Shown: positions 1 to 8,880, numbered from the stretch's first letter. The stretch: DNA of 64,000 bases from Chloroflexota bacterium (GCA_028875055.1 JAPPGG010000044.1:1-64000); one strand, 5' to 3'. Notes: generated by a model from the letters alone, not told the origin. A program made the numbers and translations.

Positions 1-148
1 TCCTGACAACCTTGCTCCTCCAGTTCGCCAATCCATCCATGCGATAGCCCTGACCCAGTGGGGGTGGAAAGTCCCATTGGGGGGGCAATTGTGGTAAATT
101 AGGCCAAGATATTGACTGGCTTCGGGCCAGGTTTGAGGGGAGGAAAAG

Positions 149-2476
149 ATGCTCGATTACAAGCCCAACATTGTGCTCTCCAACCAGGAGTACGATGTCG
201 TAGGCACCAGGCCCATCAGGCATGACGGACCGGACAAGGTGATGGGTCGGGCCCGTTACGCCGCGGACATTCACCTTACCGGCATGCTCTACGGAAAAAT
301 CCTGCGCAGTCCCCATCCCCACGCGCGGATTCGAGGGATTGACGCGAGCAAGGCGTTGGCCCTGCCGGGAGTGGAGGCAGTGGTGACGTCTGCCGACTTT
401 CCCGACGTGTCCGCCGAAGTGTCGGACCTGTCAGAGGGGGCGAACGTCAACTATGGTTTCTACAGCCGCAACGTGATGGCCCGGGAAAAGGCCCTCTATC
501 GCGGGCATGCCGTTGCCGCGGTGGCCGCCACCAGCCAGCACCTGGCGGAGGAGGCCCTGGCGTTGATTGACGTGGACTGGGAAGTGCTGGAACCGGTACT
601 GACCGCCGATGAGGCCCTGGCCGAGAACGCGCCGCTGGTGCACGAGCGACTGGTTACGTTTGACAGCCCAAGCTGGCGGCCGGGAGCCTGGGGCGATCAA
701 TCGGGGAAGGTTACCAACCTGGCCAACCGGTTTGAGTACACGCTGGGCGACCCGGAAAAGGCGTTCGCCGAGGCGGACGTGGTAGTGGAGCGCGAGTTCC
801 ACACCAAGGCGGTCCACCAGGGATACATCGAGCCCCACTCGGCCACCGCCCAGTGGAACACGGACGACACAGTTACTATCTGGGCCAGCAGCCAGGGACA
901 CTTCGCCCTGCGCGACCATACCTCCACCATCCTGGGAGTGCCGGTCTCCAAGGTAAAGGTCATCCCCATGGAAATTGGCGGCGGATTTGGCGGCAAGGGT
1001 ATGGGCGGCTGCTACATTGAGCCGGTGGTTGCCGCGCTGTCCCGCAAGACGGGAAAGCCCGTAAAGATCGCCATGTCGCGCACCGAGGTTTTCCTGGGTA
1101 CCGGCCCGGCGCCGGCCACCCATATGAAAGTGAAGGTAGGGGCCACCAACGACGGGAAGATTACCGTCGCCGAGGCCCAGCTGAAATACGAAGCGGGGGC
1201 TTTCCCCGGCTCACCGGTGGCGTCGGCCTGCCGGACCATGTTCGCCCCCTACAACATTCCCAACGGCTACGTTGAGGGACTGGACGTGGTGGTCAACACG
1301 CAGAAGTCGGCCGCCTACCGCGCCCCGGGGTCTCCCACCGCGGCCTTCGCCGCCGAGACGGTCCTGGACGAGGTATGCGAGAAGATCGGGATGGACCCGG
1401 TGGAGTTCCGGCTGATGAACGCAGCCAGGGAGGGTGACCGGCAGATTACCGGTCCCACGTACCGCAAGATAGGGATGGTGGAGCTTTGCCAGGCGGCGCA
1501 GCAGCACCCGCACCTGACCGAACCCCTGGAGGGCAAGTACCGGGGTCGGGGCGTGGCCGCCGGTTGCTGGATGAACGGCACCGGCCCGGCCAGCGCGGTA
1601 GCCAGCGTCAATCCGGACGGTACGGTCAGCCTGGTGGAGGGCTCGCCGGATATCGGCGGCAGCCGGGCGGCGATGGCCATGCAGATAGCCGAGGTGCTGG
1701 GCATCGCGGCCGAGGACATCAAGCCCTCCATCGCCGACACCGACTCCATCGGCTACAGCTCCGGTGCCGGCGGGAGCGGCGTGACGTTCAAGATGGGTAC
1801 GGCGGTTTACAACGCCGGCGAGGACATCAAGCGGCAACTGGTCGAGCGGGCGGCCACGATCTGGGACGTAAACGTGGAGGACGTGGAGTACAACAAGGGT
1901 GTGTTGAGCCACAAGTCGGACTCTGAGCTGAGCATGACCTTTGCGCAGATTGCCCGGAGGCTGAACGGCAGCGGCGGTCCGGTGGTGGGACGGGCCACGG
2001 CCAACCCCGCCGGAGTCGGCAACGCCTTCGGAATCCACATTGTGGACGTTGAAGTTGATCCGGACACGGGCAAGGTGGAAATTCTGCGGTACACCGCGCT
2101 GCAGGATGCGGGGAAAGCCATCCACCCCAGCTATGTTGAGGGACAAATCCAGGGCGGCGCGGTGCAAGGAATCGGTTGGGCGCTCAACGAGGAATACTAC
2201 GTGGACCGGGAAGGGTTGATGGTCAATTCCAGCTTCCTGGACTACCGGATGCCCACCAGCCTGGACCTGCCCATGATTGACACGGTAATCGTGGAAGTGC
2301 CCAACCCGGGCCACCCGCTGGGAGTCAGGGGTGTGGGTGAAGTATCGCTGGTGCCGCCCATGGGCGCGGTGGCGAACGCCATATACCACGCGGTGGGGCT
2401 GCGGTTGACCGACCTGCCCATGAATTCTGCAACCTACCTGGAAGCAAAATGGGAACAGGAGAACGGGGATAGCTAA
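149..2476 (+). CDS. Xanthine dehydrogenase/CO dehydrogenase-family molybdopterin-binding large subunit
   Basis: This is the molybdenum-cofactor-binding subunit of a molybdenum hydroxylase, a family that hydroxylates purines, aldehydes, N-heteroaromatics or CO. The 775-residue length fits the family. The glycine motif GGGFGGK lies at residues 277-283. A GVGE motif at 728-731 supplies the predicted catalytic Glu731, and the GAGGSG-type cofactor loop comes near residue 540. The active-site stretch after residue 389 reads AYRAPGSP. That is neither the AYRCSFR of form I CO dehydrogenase nor the AYRGAGR of form II, so CO oxidation is unlikely. The ATG follows a strong GAGGGGAGG site. The FAD and 2Fe-2S partner subunits are not downstream; they may lie upstream of the window. 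The substrate cannot be read from sequence. Confidence 0.9.
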   Translation: MLDYKPNIVLSNQEYDVVGTRPIRHDGPDKVMGRARYAADIHLTGMLYGKILRSPHPHARIRGIDASKALALPGVEAVVTSADFPDVSAEVSDLSEGANVNYGFYSRNVMAREKALYRGHAVAAVAATSQHLAEEALALIDVDWEVLEPVLTADEALAENAPLVHERLVTFDSPSWRPGAWGDQSGKVTNLANRFEYTLGDPEKAFAEADVVVEREFHTKAVHQGYIEPHSATAQWNTDDTVTIWASSQGHFALRDHTSTILGVPVSKVKVIPMEIGGGFGGKGMGGCYIEPVVAALSRKTGKPVKIAMSRTEVFLGTGPAPATHMKVKVGATNDGKITVAEAQLKYEAGAFPGSPVASACRTMFAPYNIPNGYVEGLDVVVNTQKSAAYRAPGSPTAAFAAETVLDEVCEKIGMDPVEFRLMNAAREGDRQITGPTYRKIGMVELCQAAQQHPHLTEPLEGKYRGRGVAAGCWMNGTGPASAVASVNPDGTVSLVEGSPDIGGSRAAMAMQIAEVLGIAAEDIKPSIADTDSIGYSSGAGGSGVTFKMGTAVYNAGEDIKRQLVERAATIWDVNVEDVEYNKGVLSHKSDSELSMTFAQIARRLNGSGGPVVGRATANPAGVGNAFGIHIVDVEVDPDTGKVEILRYTALQDAGKAIHPSYVEGQIQGGAVQGIGWALNEEYYVDREGLMVNSSFLDYRMPTSLDLPMIDTVIVEVPNPGHPLGVRGVGEVSLVPPMGAVANAIYHAVGLRLTDLPMNSATYLEAKWEQENGDS

Positions 2477-2508
2477 GACTTCCTAACCCAGTTGCCAACA
2501 GAATGCCA

Positions 2509-2541
2509 GGGGCGGGTTGTAACTAACCCGCCCCGATTTTT
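2509..2541 (+). terminator. Rho-independent terminator after the molybdenum hydroxylase gene
   Basis: A perfect 10-bp GC-rich stem (2509-2518 with 2525-2534) has a 6-nt loop and is followed directly by a run of six T. It sits 33 bp past the stop codon and ends the plus-strand unit before the convergent minus-strand gene. Nothing recognisable lies between it and 2760. Confidence 0.9.
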
Positions 2542-2760
2542 TGCGCTGATTCTGGTCGGTGGAAGCCATCCCATCTGGGCTCTATGCCGTCGAGGCGGCA
2601 TATGTTCACGCCCACCCTGGCAGTCCAACAAGGTTGAAGTGCCTGGCATAAAGGCATATCGCCGGGCCGGCGTGGACCGGGGCTATGAATTGTCGCCCGG
2701 TTCCCGCCGGCGTGGGAGTACGGGCAAGTTGCGAGCCATAAATGCCGTCCTGCCACCCCG

Positions 2761-3876
2761 TCAGCCCTGGTACAAACGGTTGAGGGCAGCGAACCTGGCG
2801 GGGTCCAGGTCCTTGTCCGCCAGCGCGGGGTGGTCGGGGCCGTAGCGGTGGGCGCGAAACAGGGAGTTGGCGCGAATTCCGTCGCGGACTGAGTAGATGA
2901 ACTCGGGGTTGATGTATTCCCACACGATTTCCCTGTTGGGGGTTACTTCGAAGACCCGACCGGGGGCGCCTTCGCAGATGAGGGTGTTGCCGTTGGGCAG
3001 CCTGTCTGCGCCGCTGATGTGGAAGCTGTAGAAGGATATGGGCGGGTCGCCCTTGTATTCCCAGACTATTTCGCTGGTAGCGGGGTTAACCTCAAGGACC
3101 CGGGAGAAGGTCGGGCCGGGACGATGGCAGCCGTTGTCAAACAGCAGAATGTTTCCGTTGCCCAGCATATGGGGATAATGCTGATGGGAAATCTGGCCGG
3201 GGCCCCACTTCCATTTCCAGTCGCCGCTCTGCTTGTCCACAATGCCGACGGTATCGGTGCGGCGGAAGCTGACAATCAGGTCGCCGTCGGGGGTGGTGCG
3301 CAAAGAGTTCTGGTGAGTCCATTCCTCCCGGTTTTCCAGGAAGCCAATTTCGTCAGTATCCGGGTCAAGGCGCTCCCAGGATTTCCAGGAATAGACGGTC
3401 TCGCCCTCGGGCGTGATTTCTTCGACCAGGTCTCCCAGCATTTCCACGTCCCGGTCGGCGTTGCGGGCTCCACCCTTGACCCTGGCCGCCAACTCGGGTT
3501 CCAGGGGCTCAAAGAGCAGAACCAGGGTGTTGCCGTTGGGGAGACGGTCGAAGTCGTGATGGAGCAGGGGGTTCTCGTAGCGCCAGACCTCGCGGCCCTC
3601 CCAGTCCAGTTCGATGATGGCGCCGGACCTGGGGCCGGCATCGCTGCGCTGACCACCGGCTCGGGAACTGATGGTCCGGAACAAGAGGTTGCCGTTGTTG
3701 AGCAAGTAGCCATAGCCCAGCCGTTCCGGGTAGTACCACTGGTGACAAACGCGGCCTTCCATATCAATCAGCTTGACGTAATTGCTGCCGTTGGTGGTCA
3801 GCAGGGTATAGCCCCGGTAGGAGCCCTGGGGCGCGTGGTAGATAAGTCCATTCTTGTGGTGACTTGACCAACCCAT
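2761..3876 (-). CDS. Arylsulfotransferase (ASST)-like beta-propeller protein
   Basis: This 371-residue protein resembles the arylsulfotransferase/arylsulfate sulfotransferase families, which move sulfuryl groups between phenolic compounds. Repeated blade motifs of the LPNGNTL type occur about four times and mark a beta-propeller, and Trp-rich strands such as the WKWKWG segment fit the family. A GNGN motif with an HxHYPH-like segment sits mid-protein and could hold the catalytic histidine. No signal peptide or lipobox is visible, although classical bacterial ASSTs are periplasmic, so this copy is probably cytoplasmic or a non-catalytic relative. The ATG has a clear ACGGAGGAATTT ribosome site. 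It is the last gene of the long minus-strand run. Confidence 0.75.
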   Translation of the reverse strand: MGWSSHHKNGLIYHAPQGSYRGYTLLTTNGSNYVKLIDMEGRVCHQWYYPERLGYGYLLNNGNLLFRTISSRAGGQRSDAGPRSGAIIELDWEGREVWRYENPLLHHDFDRLPNGNTLVLLFEPLEPELAARVKGGARNADRDVEMLGDLVEEITPEGETVYSWKSWERLDPDTDEIGFLENREEWTHQNSLRTTPDGDLIVSFRRTDTVGIVDKQSGDWKWKWGPGQISHQHYPHMLGNGNILLFDNGCHRPGPTFSRVLEVNPATSEIVWEYKGDPPISFYSFHISGADRLPNGNTLICEGAPGRVFEVTPNREIVWEYINPEFIYSVRDGIRANSLFRAHRYGPDHPALADKDLDPARFAALNRLYQG

Positions 3877-3975
3877 AAATTCCTCCGTGCGGGGCAGTAG
3901 CGGTTTGAAGTATTTCTTGCTGAGACCTTTGGCAAGCTCAGGATATAATTCGCCGAAGCAGGCAATGCTTCAGCT

Positions 3976-4010
3976 GCCAGCCTGGTACGGGGTACCACAC
4001 CGAGGCTGGC
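3976..4010. repeat. Inverted repeat in the gap between the LLM and ASST genes
   Basis: An 8-bp perfect inverted repeat (3976-3983 with 4003-4010) flanks a 19-nt loop. On the plus strand it is followed by a short T run, but no plus-strand gene would need a terminator here. Function unknown. Confidence 0.3.
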
Positions 4011-4030
4011 ACGACTTTTTGCTGGAGGGG

Positions 4031-4067
4031 TGTCCTTCCCGTCCTGTCCTTCCCGTCCTGTCCTTCC
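4031..4067. repeat. Short tandem repeat, 14-bp unit, about 2.6 copies
   Basis: The unit TGTCCTTCCCGTCC is repeated exactly at 4031-4044 and 4045-4058, with a partial third copy to 4067. It lies in the non-coding gap between two minus-strand genes. It may be slippage-prone sequence; no function is evident. Confidence 0.6.
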
Positions 4068-4115
4068 GGCGTTTAGGGGCAAGGGTATTTTTCGTTATTG
4101 CATTGAACTGGCTTC

Positions 4116-4967
4116 CTATTGGGGGATCAGGGCTGCGTAGTGGTCGAGAATTGGCAGCACCGCATCGCGCTCTGCCGAGGGAAGGAAGAAAATCAGGCGG
4201 TCAACGCCGGCTTCGGCCATGCGCGGGACAGTGTCCTCCTGGGGCGGTTCAAAAATGCACAGGGAAACCGGGATGCTGCCGGGATCGCGGCCGGCCTCTT
4301 CAGCCTGTTTGCGGAGGAGGACAATCTTTTCCGCCAGGATGCCAACCTGGGCAGTACCACGGGCGATGGGCATCCAGCCGTCGCAGAACTCCACCACGCG
4401 GTCGAAGGTGGTGGGGCCATCGCCGCCCATGAAGATGGGGGGATGGGGCTTCTGAACGGGCTTGGGGTAAGACCAGATCTTGTCGAAGTTTACGTAGTCC
4501 CCGTGGAATTCGGCCTCGTCTTCGGTCCAGATGGCCTTCATTGCCAGTATCCGTTCCCGCAGGAGACGGAAGCGGCGGCGGAAGTTGGTGCCGTGGTTTT
4601 CCATTTCCTCGGAGTTCCAGCCCCCACCGATGCCGAACATGAAGCGGCCGTCGGAGATCATGTCCAGGGTCGCGATTTCCTTGGCGGTGATGATGGGGTC
4701 CCGCTCTACGATGAGGCAGATGCCGGTGCCCAGCTTGAGCCTGGTGGTAACGGCGGCAGCGGCTCCCAGGGCGACGAAGGGGTCCATTGAGTGCCAGTAT
4801 TCGCGGGGCAGGTCGGGTCCGCCGGGCCAGGGGCTGCGGCGGCTGGCCGGGATGTGGGTGTGCTCGGGCACCCAGAGGGACTCAAAACCGCGTTCTTCGA
4901 GGGCCATGGCCAGTTCGGCCGGCCGCATAGAATAGTCCGTTACAAAGTTAATGACACCGATTTCCAT
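4116..4967 (-). CDS. LLM-class F420-dependent oxidoreductase (TIGR03619-like)
   Basis: This is a luciferase-like TIM-barrel flavin/F420 oxidoreductase of 283 residues. Family marks include the N-terminal strand ending in VPEHTH at 33-38, the LKLGTG strand near 77, the GRFMFGIGGGWN segment around 107-118 with the typical Gly-Gly-Gly-Trp-Asn, and PPIFMGGDGP later. This subfamily is usually F420-dependent rather than FMN-dependent, and the physiological substrate is normally unknown. The ATG sits behind an AAAGGAG site. It lies 202 bp downstream of the dioxygenase beta subunit on the same strand and may serve the same catabolic pathway, or have its own promoter near 5030. Confidence 0.85.
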   Translation of the reverse strand: MEIGVINFVTDYSMRPAELAMALEERGFESLWVPEHTHIPASRRSPWPGGPDLPREYWHSMDPFVALGAAAAVTTRLKLGTGICLIVERDPIITAKEIATLDMISDGRFMFGIGGGWNSEEMENHGTNFRRRFRLLRERILAMKAIWTEDEAEFHGDYVNFDKIWSYPKPVQKPHPPIFMGGDGPTTFDRVVEFCDGWMPIARGTAQVGILAEKIVLLRKQAEEAGRDPGSIPVSLCIFEPPQEDTVPRMAEAGVDRLIFFLPSAERDAVLPILDHYAALIPQ

Positions 4968-5029
4968 AGGGTTCTCCTTTGTGAGTCTGGGTTTCTGGCC
5001 GGGGGGCGATACCAGGAAGTGACCATAAC

Positions 5030-5035
5030 ATTATA
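5030..5035 (-). promoter_or_regulatory. Possible -10 element upstream of the LLM oxidoreductase gene
   Basis: A perfect TATAAT on the minus strand lies about 60 bp ahead of the LLM gene start. No convincing -35 is seen 16-18 bp further upstream, so this is only a tentative promoter in the 202-bp gap. Confidence 0.3.
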
Positions 5036-5169
5036 GAGGAAGATGGCGCCGGGCCCTTCAGTGAAGTATGGAGAGTTTGTGAAGTCAGCAAGAGCCGGAC
5101 CGCCCGGCCACCTGCCGGAACTCCCCCTAGAGCATCAGGTGACTGCCGGGCTGGTCTGCTGTCTGGGGG

Positions 5170-5718
5170 TCAGAAAAAGTTGCTGACATTCTTGGCGGAG
5201 AGTACTGACTGGTCGAGGACGATTTTCCGGTAGGTTATCTGCCAGGTCTCGCCGGTGCGGCGCAGGATGTCCTCGCGGCTGCCCACGTAGAAGTCCTCTT
5301 CCCGCTCTCCACGGGTGCGGTACAGGATGAAATTGGAGTAGGCCCTGATCTCGGCGGGATTCTCTGTGGGCTCCAGTTCCACGTTGGAGATGAAGTGGCG
5401 CGTCCGGGAAGGGGGATCCTCGGCCCAGGCGAAGCCGCTATCGAGGCGTTCGATGCGGCGAATGAGGCTTTCCCTGGTTTCGTCCATGACGGCCAGTTCG
5501 TGAGCTTCGGTCAAGTCGTGGGTCTCCTGGTGGGCCTCGTCGAGAGAGGCGATGGCCTTGCTGTTGGCGGGGTAGCGGTTGCTGCGCATGGGCATCCAGT
5601 AGCGCAGGTCTTCGGCCAGGAGTTCGGCCCACCGGTGGAACTGGCGGTTGTCGAGGAGGCGTGCCTCGCGGTAGAGGAATTGTTCAATTTCGCGGAGGAG
5701 GTCGGGTGTTACTTGCAA
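5170..5718 (-). CDS. Aromatic-ring-hydroxylating dioxygenase beta subunit
   Basis: This 182-residue protein is the small, non-catalytic subunit of a Rieske non-heme iron dioxygenase, with the SnoaL/NTF2-like fold. It matches the family in the N-terminal helix containing REARLLDNRQF, the ED(L)RYWMP strand, and the C-terminal YRKIVLDQS strand. The start is TTG, preceded by GGAAGG with an 8-nt gap; no better ATG fits the family N-terminus. It lies 106 bp downstream of the alpha subunit gene on the same strand, the normal alpha-beta order. It stabilises the alpha3beta3 hexamer and may influence substrate choice. Confidence 0.9.
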   Translation of the reverse strand: MQVTPDLLREIEQFLYREARLLDNRQFHRWAELLAEDLRYWMPMRSNRYPANSKAIASLDEAHQETHDLTEAHELAVMDETRESLIRRIERLDSGFAWAEDPPSRTRHFISNVELEPTENPAEIRAYSNFILYRTRGEREEDFYVGSREDILRRTGETWQITYRKIVLDQSVLSAKNVSNFF

Positions 5719-5824
5719 TTTTGAATCCTTCCTGGCCGGTGTTGCAGCGGGAATGGGCAGCGCGGTCCGTCACCCTGGTTCCGGCCTGGCCCAGTTGAGG
5801 GGGGTAGGGGCCGCTTTGCCGTTG

Positions 5825-7096
5825 TCAGGCGGGCAGGTCCTGCCATTGCTCGGCGGCCATCAGGTCGGCCCACCGGCGGTAGAACTGGCGGTGGTTGCTT
5901 TCGCTGAGGCGGTAGTCGCTGGCCAGGCCGCCCAGGTCTGGACGGTATTCCTCGTGGCCGAGTCCCATCTGCATATTCAGGTCGTAGCGGCGGGAAACCA
6001 CGCCCCTGGAAGTGTGGGTACACTCCTGCCAGTTGTCCATGTCGTCCTGCTCGAAGGTGCCGGAGGGGCCGAACCCCCGCAGGCCGTTGACCCGGAGGGC
6101 CTCCTTGACCTGGGGAGGGGCGGCCTTGTCCACGAAGATCCAGGCCCAGATCTCGATTTCGCCGGGGCCCTTGGGGTGCCAGACGCGGAAGGAATGAGAG
6201 GTGGAGCGGATGATGGACAGGTTGGGGAATACGGTGCCGACAATGGGGCTGACTTGCTCGGCGCGGGGCCCCAGGCGAGCGACCACTTCGGGGCGGGTGT
6301 CCTGCTCGTAGGCGACGAGTTCGGGTTCGGGGGCTTCGGCGATGTCGCCGCCACCCAGGGTGATGACGCAATGGCCCTGGCCGGGGGATACGAGAGAGCC
6401 GCCGGTGTTGCGGAGGCGGAAGTCTCCGGCGAAGCCGGCGCGGATGGCGGACAGGTGGCTCCAGGAGACGTGGTAGGCGTCGCCGCCGAAGTTTTCGGCG
6501 GGGAGCTTCCAGTTGCAGGGGACGACCCACTTATGGACACCGCCGACGACCTCGACGCCGCCCTCCCGGCGGTCGAAGAAACTGTCCAGGTACCAGGCCA
6601 TCTCGCCCAGGTACTCCCGCAGGGGAGGGGCGTCCGGGTCGAAAGTGGCAAAGATCATGCCCTTGTAGTCGTCGAGCTGGGCAACCGGTATGAGGTTCCA
6701 CTGGTCCAGGTCCAGTTCGCCAAAGTAGGCGTCCTGGAGGTTGGGGACGGCCACCAGCTTGCCGGTGTTGCCGAAGGTCCAGCCGTGGTAAGCGCAGGTA
6801 ATGGTGGCGGCGTTGCCCGACTCGGCGCGGCAGAGGCGGTTGCCCCGGTGACGGCAGACATTGAGGAAGGCGTTGACGGAGCCGCCGCTGTCCCGCATTA
6901 CCAGGACGGGGTCTTCGCCCATGTAGGTGGTGAAGTAGTCGCCGGGATTGGGGATCTGGGACTGGTGGCAGAGGAAGAGCCAGCAGCGGGCGAAAATGCG
7001 CTCCAGTTCCTGCTGGTAGATGTCGGGTTCGATGAAGATGCGACGGCTGACGAGGCCGCGTTCCGAGTTGACCAGTCCCTGCATTTCGGCAACCAT
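5825..7096 (-). CDS. Aromatic-ring-hydroxylating dioxygenase alpha subunit (Rieske)
   Basis: This is the catalytic large subunit of a ring-hydroxylating oxygenase, 423 residues. The Rieske 2Fe-2S ligands are Cys81, His83, Cys101 and His104 in the usual CxH...CxxH layout. The mononuclear iron site is visible as His209 and His214, with bridging Asp206 just before, and a third acidic ligand in the QDDMDNW motif at about 351-352. The enzyme would insert O2 into an aromatic or related ring to give a cis-diol. No ferredoxin or reductase gene is in the neighbourhood, so electron donors must come from elsewhere. The adjacent SDR could oxidise the diol. Gene order with the beta subunit supports an operon. 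Confidence 0.95.
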   Translation of the reverse strand: MVAEMQGLVNSERGLVSRRIFIEPDIYQQELERIFARCWLFLCHQSQIPNPGDYFTTYMGEDPVLVMRDSGGSVNAFLNVCRHRGNRLCRAESGNAATITCAYHGWTFGNTGKLVAVPNLQDAYFGELDLDQWNLIPVAQLDDYKGMIFATFDPDAPPLREYLGEMAWYLDSFFDRREGGVEVVGGVHKWVVPCNWKLPAENFGGDAYHVSWSHLSAIRAGFAGDFRLRNTGGSLVSPGQGHCVITLGGGDIAEAPEPELVAYEQDTRPEVVARLGPRAEQVSPIVGTVFPNLSIIRSTSHSFRVWHPKGPGEIEIWAWIFVDKAAPPQVKEALRVNGLRGFGPSGTFEQDDMDNWQECTHTSRGVVSRRYDLNMQMGLGHEEYRPDLGGLASDYRLSESNHRQFYRRWADLMAAEQWQDLPA

Positions 7097-7213
7097 ATTG
7101 ACCTCTTTTTCTCTTTAACCACGGACGGGCCCGACCGCTAACCAATTGCGCTTGTGCTCAATCAAGAATTTCTTTGTGCCCGTTCGCTTCTATTGGTGGG
7201 AAGACTCCCTACG

Positions 7214-7966
7214 CTAGGTGGCGGTGTAGCCGCCATCTATTACGAGCTCGCTGCCGGTGACGAAGGATGATTCGTCGGAGGCGAGGTAGATGACACCGTA
7301 GGCAATGTCCTCGGGCTGGCCGACGCGGCCGAGGGGGATGCGGGCCTCGCTCTGGCGCAGGACTTCGGGGTCCGACTGGCGCTCGGCGGTCATAGGCGTG
7401 GCGACGGAGCCGGGGTGCACGGAGTTGGCCCTAATGCCGTCGGCGGCGTACTGGATGGCGGTGGTCTTAGTGAGGAGGCGGACCGCCCCCTTGGAAGCGT
7501 TGTAGGCTGCGGTAACCGTATCCTGGCCCACCAGCCCGGAAATGGATGAGATGTTGATGATTGAGCCGCCGCCGGCCTTTTTCATCTCGGGTATGGCGAC
7601 CAGGGTGCCCAGGAAGACGCCCTTGCCGTTGATTTCCATGATCCGGTCCCATTCCTCGCCGCTGGAGTCTTCCAGCTTGCCCCAGTTGCAGATGCCGGCA
7701 TTGTTGACCAGGATATCGAGCTTGCCGTAGCGGTCAACGGCGGTGCGGACGGCGGCTTCCCACTGGTCCTGGCTGGTAACGTCCAGGTGAACGTAGGTGG
7801 CCTGGTAGCCGAGTTCACGGATTTCGGCCTCCACCTGCTGCCCCAGGTCATCCAGGATATCGCCGAAGACCACGCTGGCGCCCTCGGCGGCGAACATACG
7901 GGCTTCACAGGCGCCCTGGCCCCGGGCGGCGCCGCTGATCAGAGCTACTTTTCCATCCAGTCGCAT
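7214..7966 (-). CDS. Short-chain dehydrogenase/reductase (classical SDR)
   Basis: This is a 250-residue NAD(P)-dependent oxidoreductase. The cofactor motif is SGAARGQG at 11-18, NNAG is at 88-91, and the catalytic residues are Ser141, Tyr155 and Lys159. Asp36 at the end of beta-2 favours NAD(H). The C-terminus ends with the usual GSELVIDGGYT. It lies 117 bp upstream of the dioxygenase alpha subunit on the same strand. A dihydrodiol or hydroxy-acid dehydrogenase role in that pathway is plausible but inferred only from context. The ATG has a perfect GGAGGAAAGT ribosome site. Confidence 0.92.
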   Translation of the reverse strand: MRLDGKVALISGAARGQGACEARMFAAEGASVVFGDILDDLGQQVEAEIRELGYQATYVHLDVTSQDQWEAAVRTAVDRYGKLDILVNNAGICNWGKLEDSSGEEWDRIMEINGKGVFLGTLVAIPEMKKAGGGSIINISSISGLVGQDTVTAAYNASKGAVRLLTKTTAIQYAADGIRANSVHPGSVATPMTAERQSDPEVLRQSEARIPLGRVGQPEDIAYGVIYLASDESSFVTGSELVIDGGYTAT

Positions 7967-8044
7967 ACTTTCCTCCGTTGGAGAATCGCCGTCCCTGGCG
8001 AGTCGGGCTTCTCCCTGTTGCTCAGAACCAGGGATGCATTGATG

Positions 8045-8596
8045 TTATACGGGCAGCACCGGTTCGGTGGTGTCCGCAGGGAGTTCCACCTCAAAGGCAT
8101 TGAGGATGAAGGCCGTCTGGGCGTAATGGCCCATCAGGGAAGTTAACTCGACGAGGTACTGGGGGCCGAACTGGTCCATAGCGGCCTGGAAGGTGTCCTG
8201 GCTGACCCGGTGGGCGCTGTAGAACTCATTGACATAATTAATGACGGCGCGTTCGTCGTCGCCCATCTCGGGCAGGGGCTGTTTCTCCCGCAAGGCATCA
8301 ATAATGGCGTCGCTGACACCCTCCCGCCGGGCGGCCGGCGCGTGGGCGTTCCAGACATAGGGGCAGTCCATGGCCCGGGCGGTGGCGATGATTGCCAGTT
8401 CCAGGATGCGGCGCGGGAACTGGGTCTCGTAGCGAAGGTAGTTGGTGAGGCCGGCGCGGCGGCGGGCCATTTCGGGGCTGTTGATGGTTATGGAGCCGGG
8501 GCCGCCGGTGATGACGGTACCGCCGGTGACTTCATCGTAGGCATCGCGAAATTCCTCGGGCACCATATCCCGGGTGACGTTTGGCAGTCGGGCCAT
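8045..8596 (-). CDS. Carboxymuconolactone decarboxylase family (AhpD-like) protein
   Basis: This 183-residue all-helical protein belongs to the CMD/AhpD superfamily. The core segment around residues 65-100 has ELAIIATAR followed by CPYVWNAH, with a single Cys and a His six residues later, then AAxxGVSDAIIDAL. The CxxC of AhpD peroxidases is absent, so it is closer to the decarboxylase-like branch. Members often sit next to ring-cleavage or dioxygenase genes, as here, where it is 78 bp upstream of the SDR. Its exact reaction cannot be assigned. The start ATG follows GGAGGTTAAGAG. Confidence 0.85.
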   Translation of the reverse strand: MARLPNVTRDMVPEEFRDAYDEVTGGTVITGGPGSITINSPEMARRRAGLTNYLRYETQFPRRILELAIIATARAMDCPYVWNAHAPAARREGVSDAIIDALREKQPLPEMGDDERAVINYVNEFYSAHRVSQDTFQAAMDQFGPQYLVELTSLMGHYAQTAFILNAFEVELPADTTEPVLPV

Positions 8597-8880
8597 CTCT
8601 TAACCTCCTGCAGACTTCCCTGTAAGCTGGCCCAAGTATAACGGCTTTTGGGGGTTTGCTAAAGCCTGAGGAGGGCGAGGAAGCAGGGCCTGCCGCATAT
8701 GGGGCCTCCACCTTGACCCCGATTGGCTAATGGGTTGAGGTTCCGGCCCGCGCGAATGGAAGCGATAAAGGCGATGCGTCACGCCCATACCAGCCCTCCC
8801 GCGACGAGAGGGAAGGGACTTTGGCGGTTGACCTGTATCGCAGGTTGCCCTTACGGGGGCATGGGAATTTGGGGCGGTAG

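Noticed and set aside
1211-2389. Minus-strand open frame within the molybdenum hydroxylase gene
   Set aside because: A shadow frame with no family resemblance.
2492-2845. Plus-strand open frame after the molybdenum hydroxylase gene
   Set aside because: It starts before and runs through the intrinsic terminator, then overlaps the end of the arylsulfotransferase-like gene.
5753-7141. Plus-strand open frame opposite the dioxygenase alpha subunit
   Set aside because: An antisense shadow; the opposite strand has intact Rieske and iron motifs.
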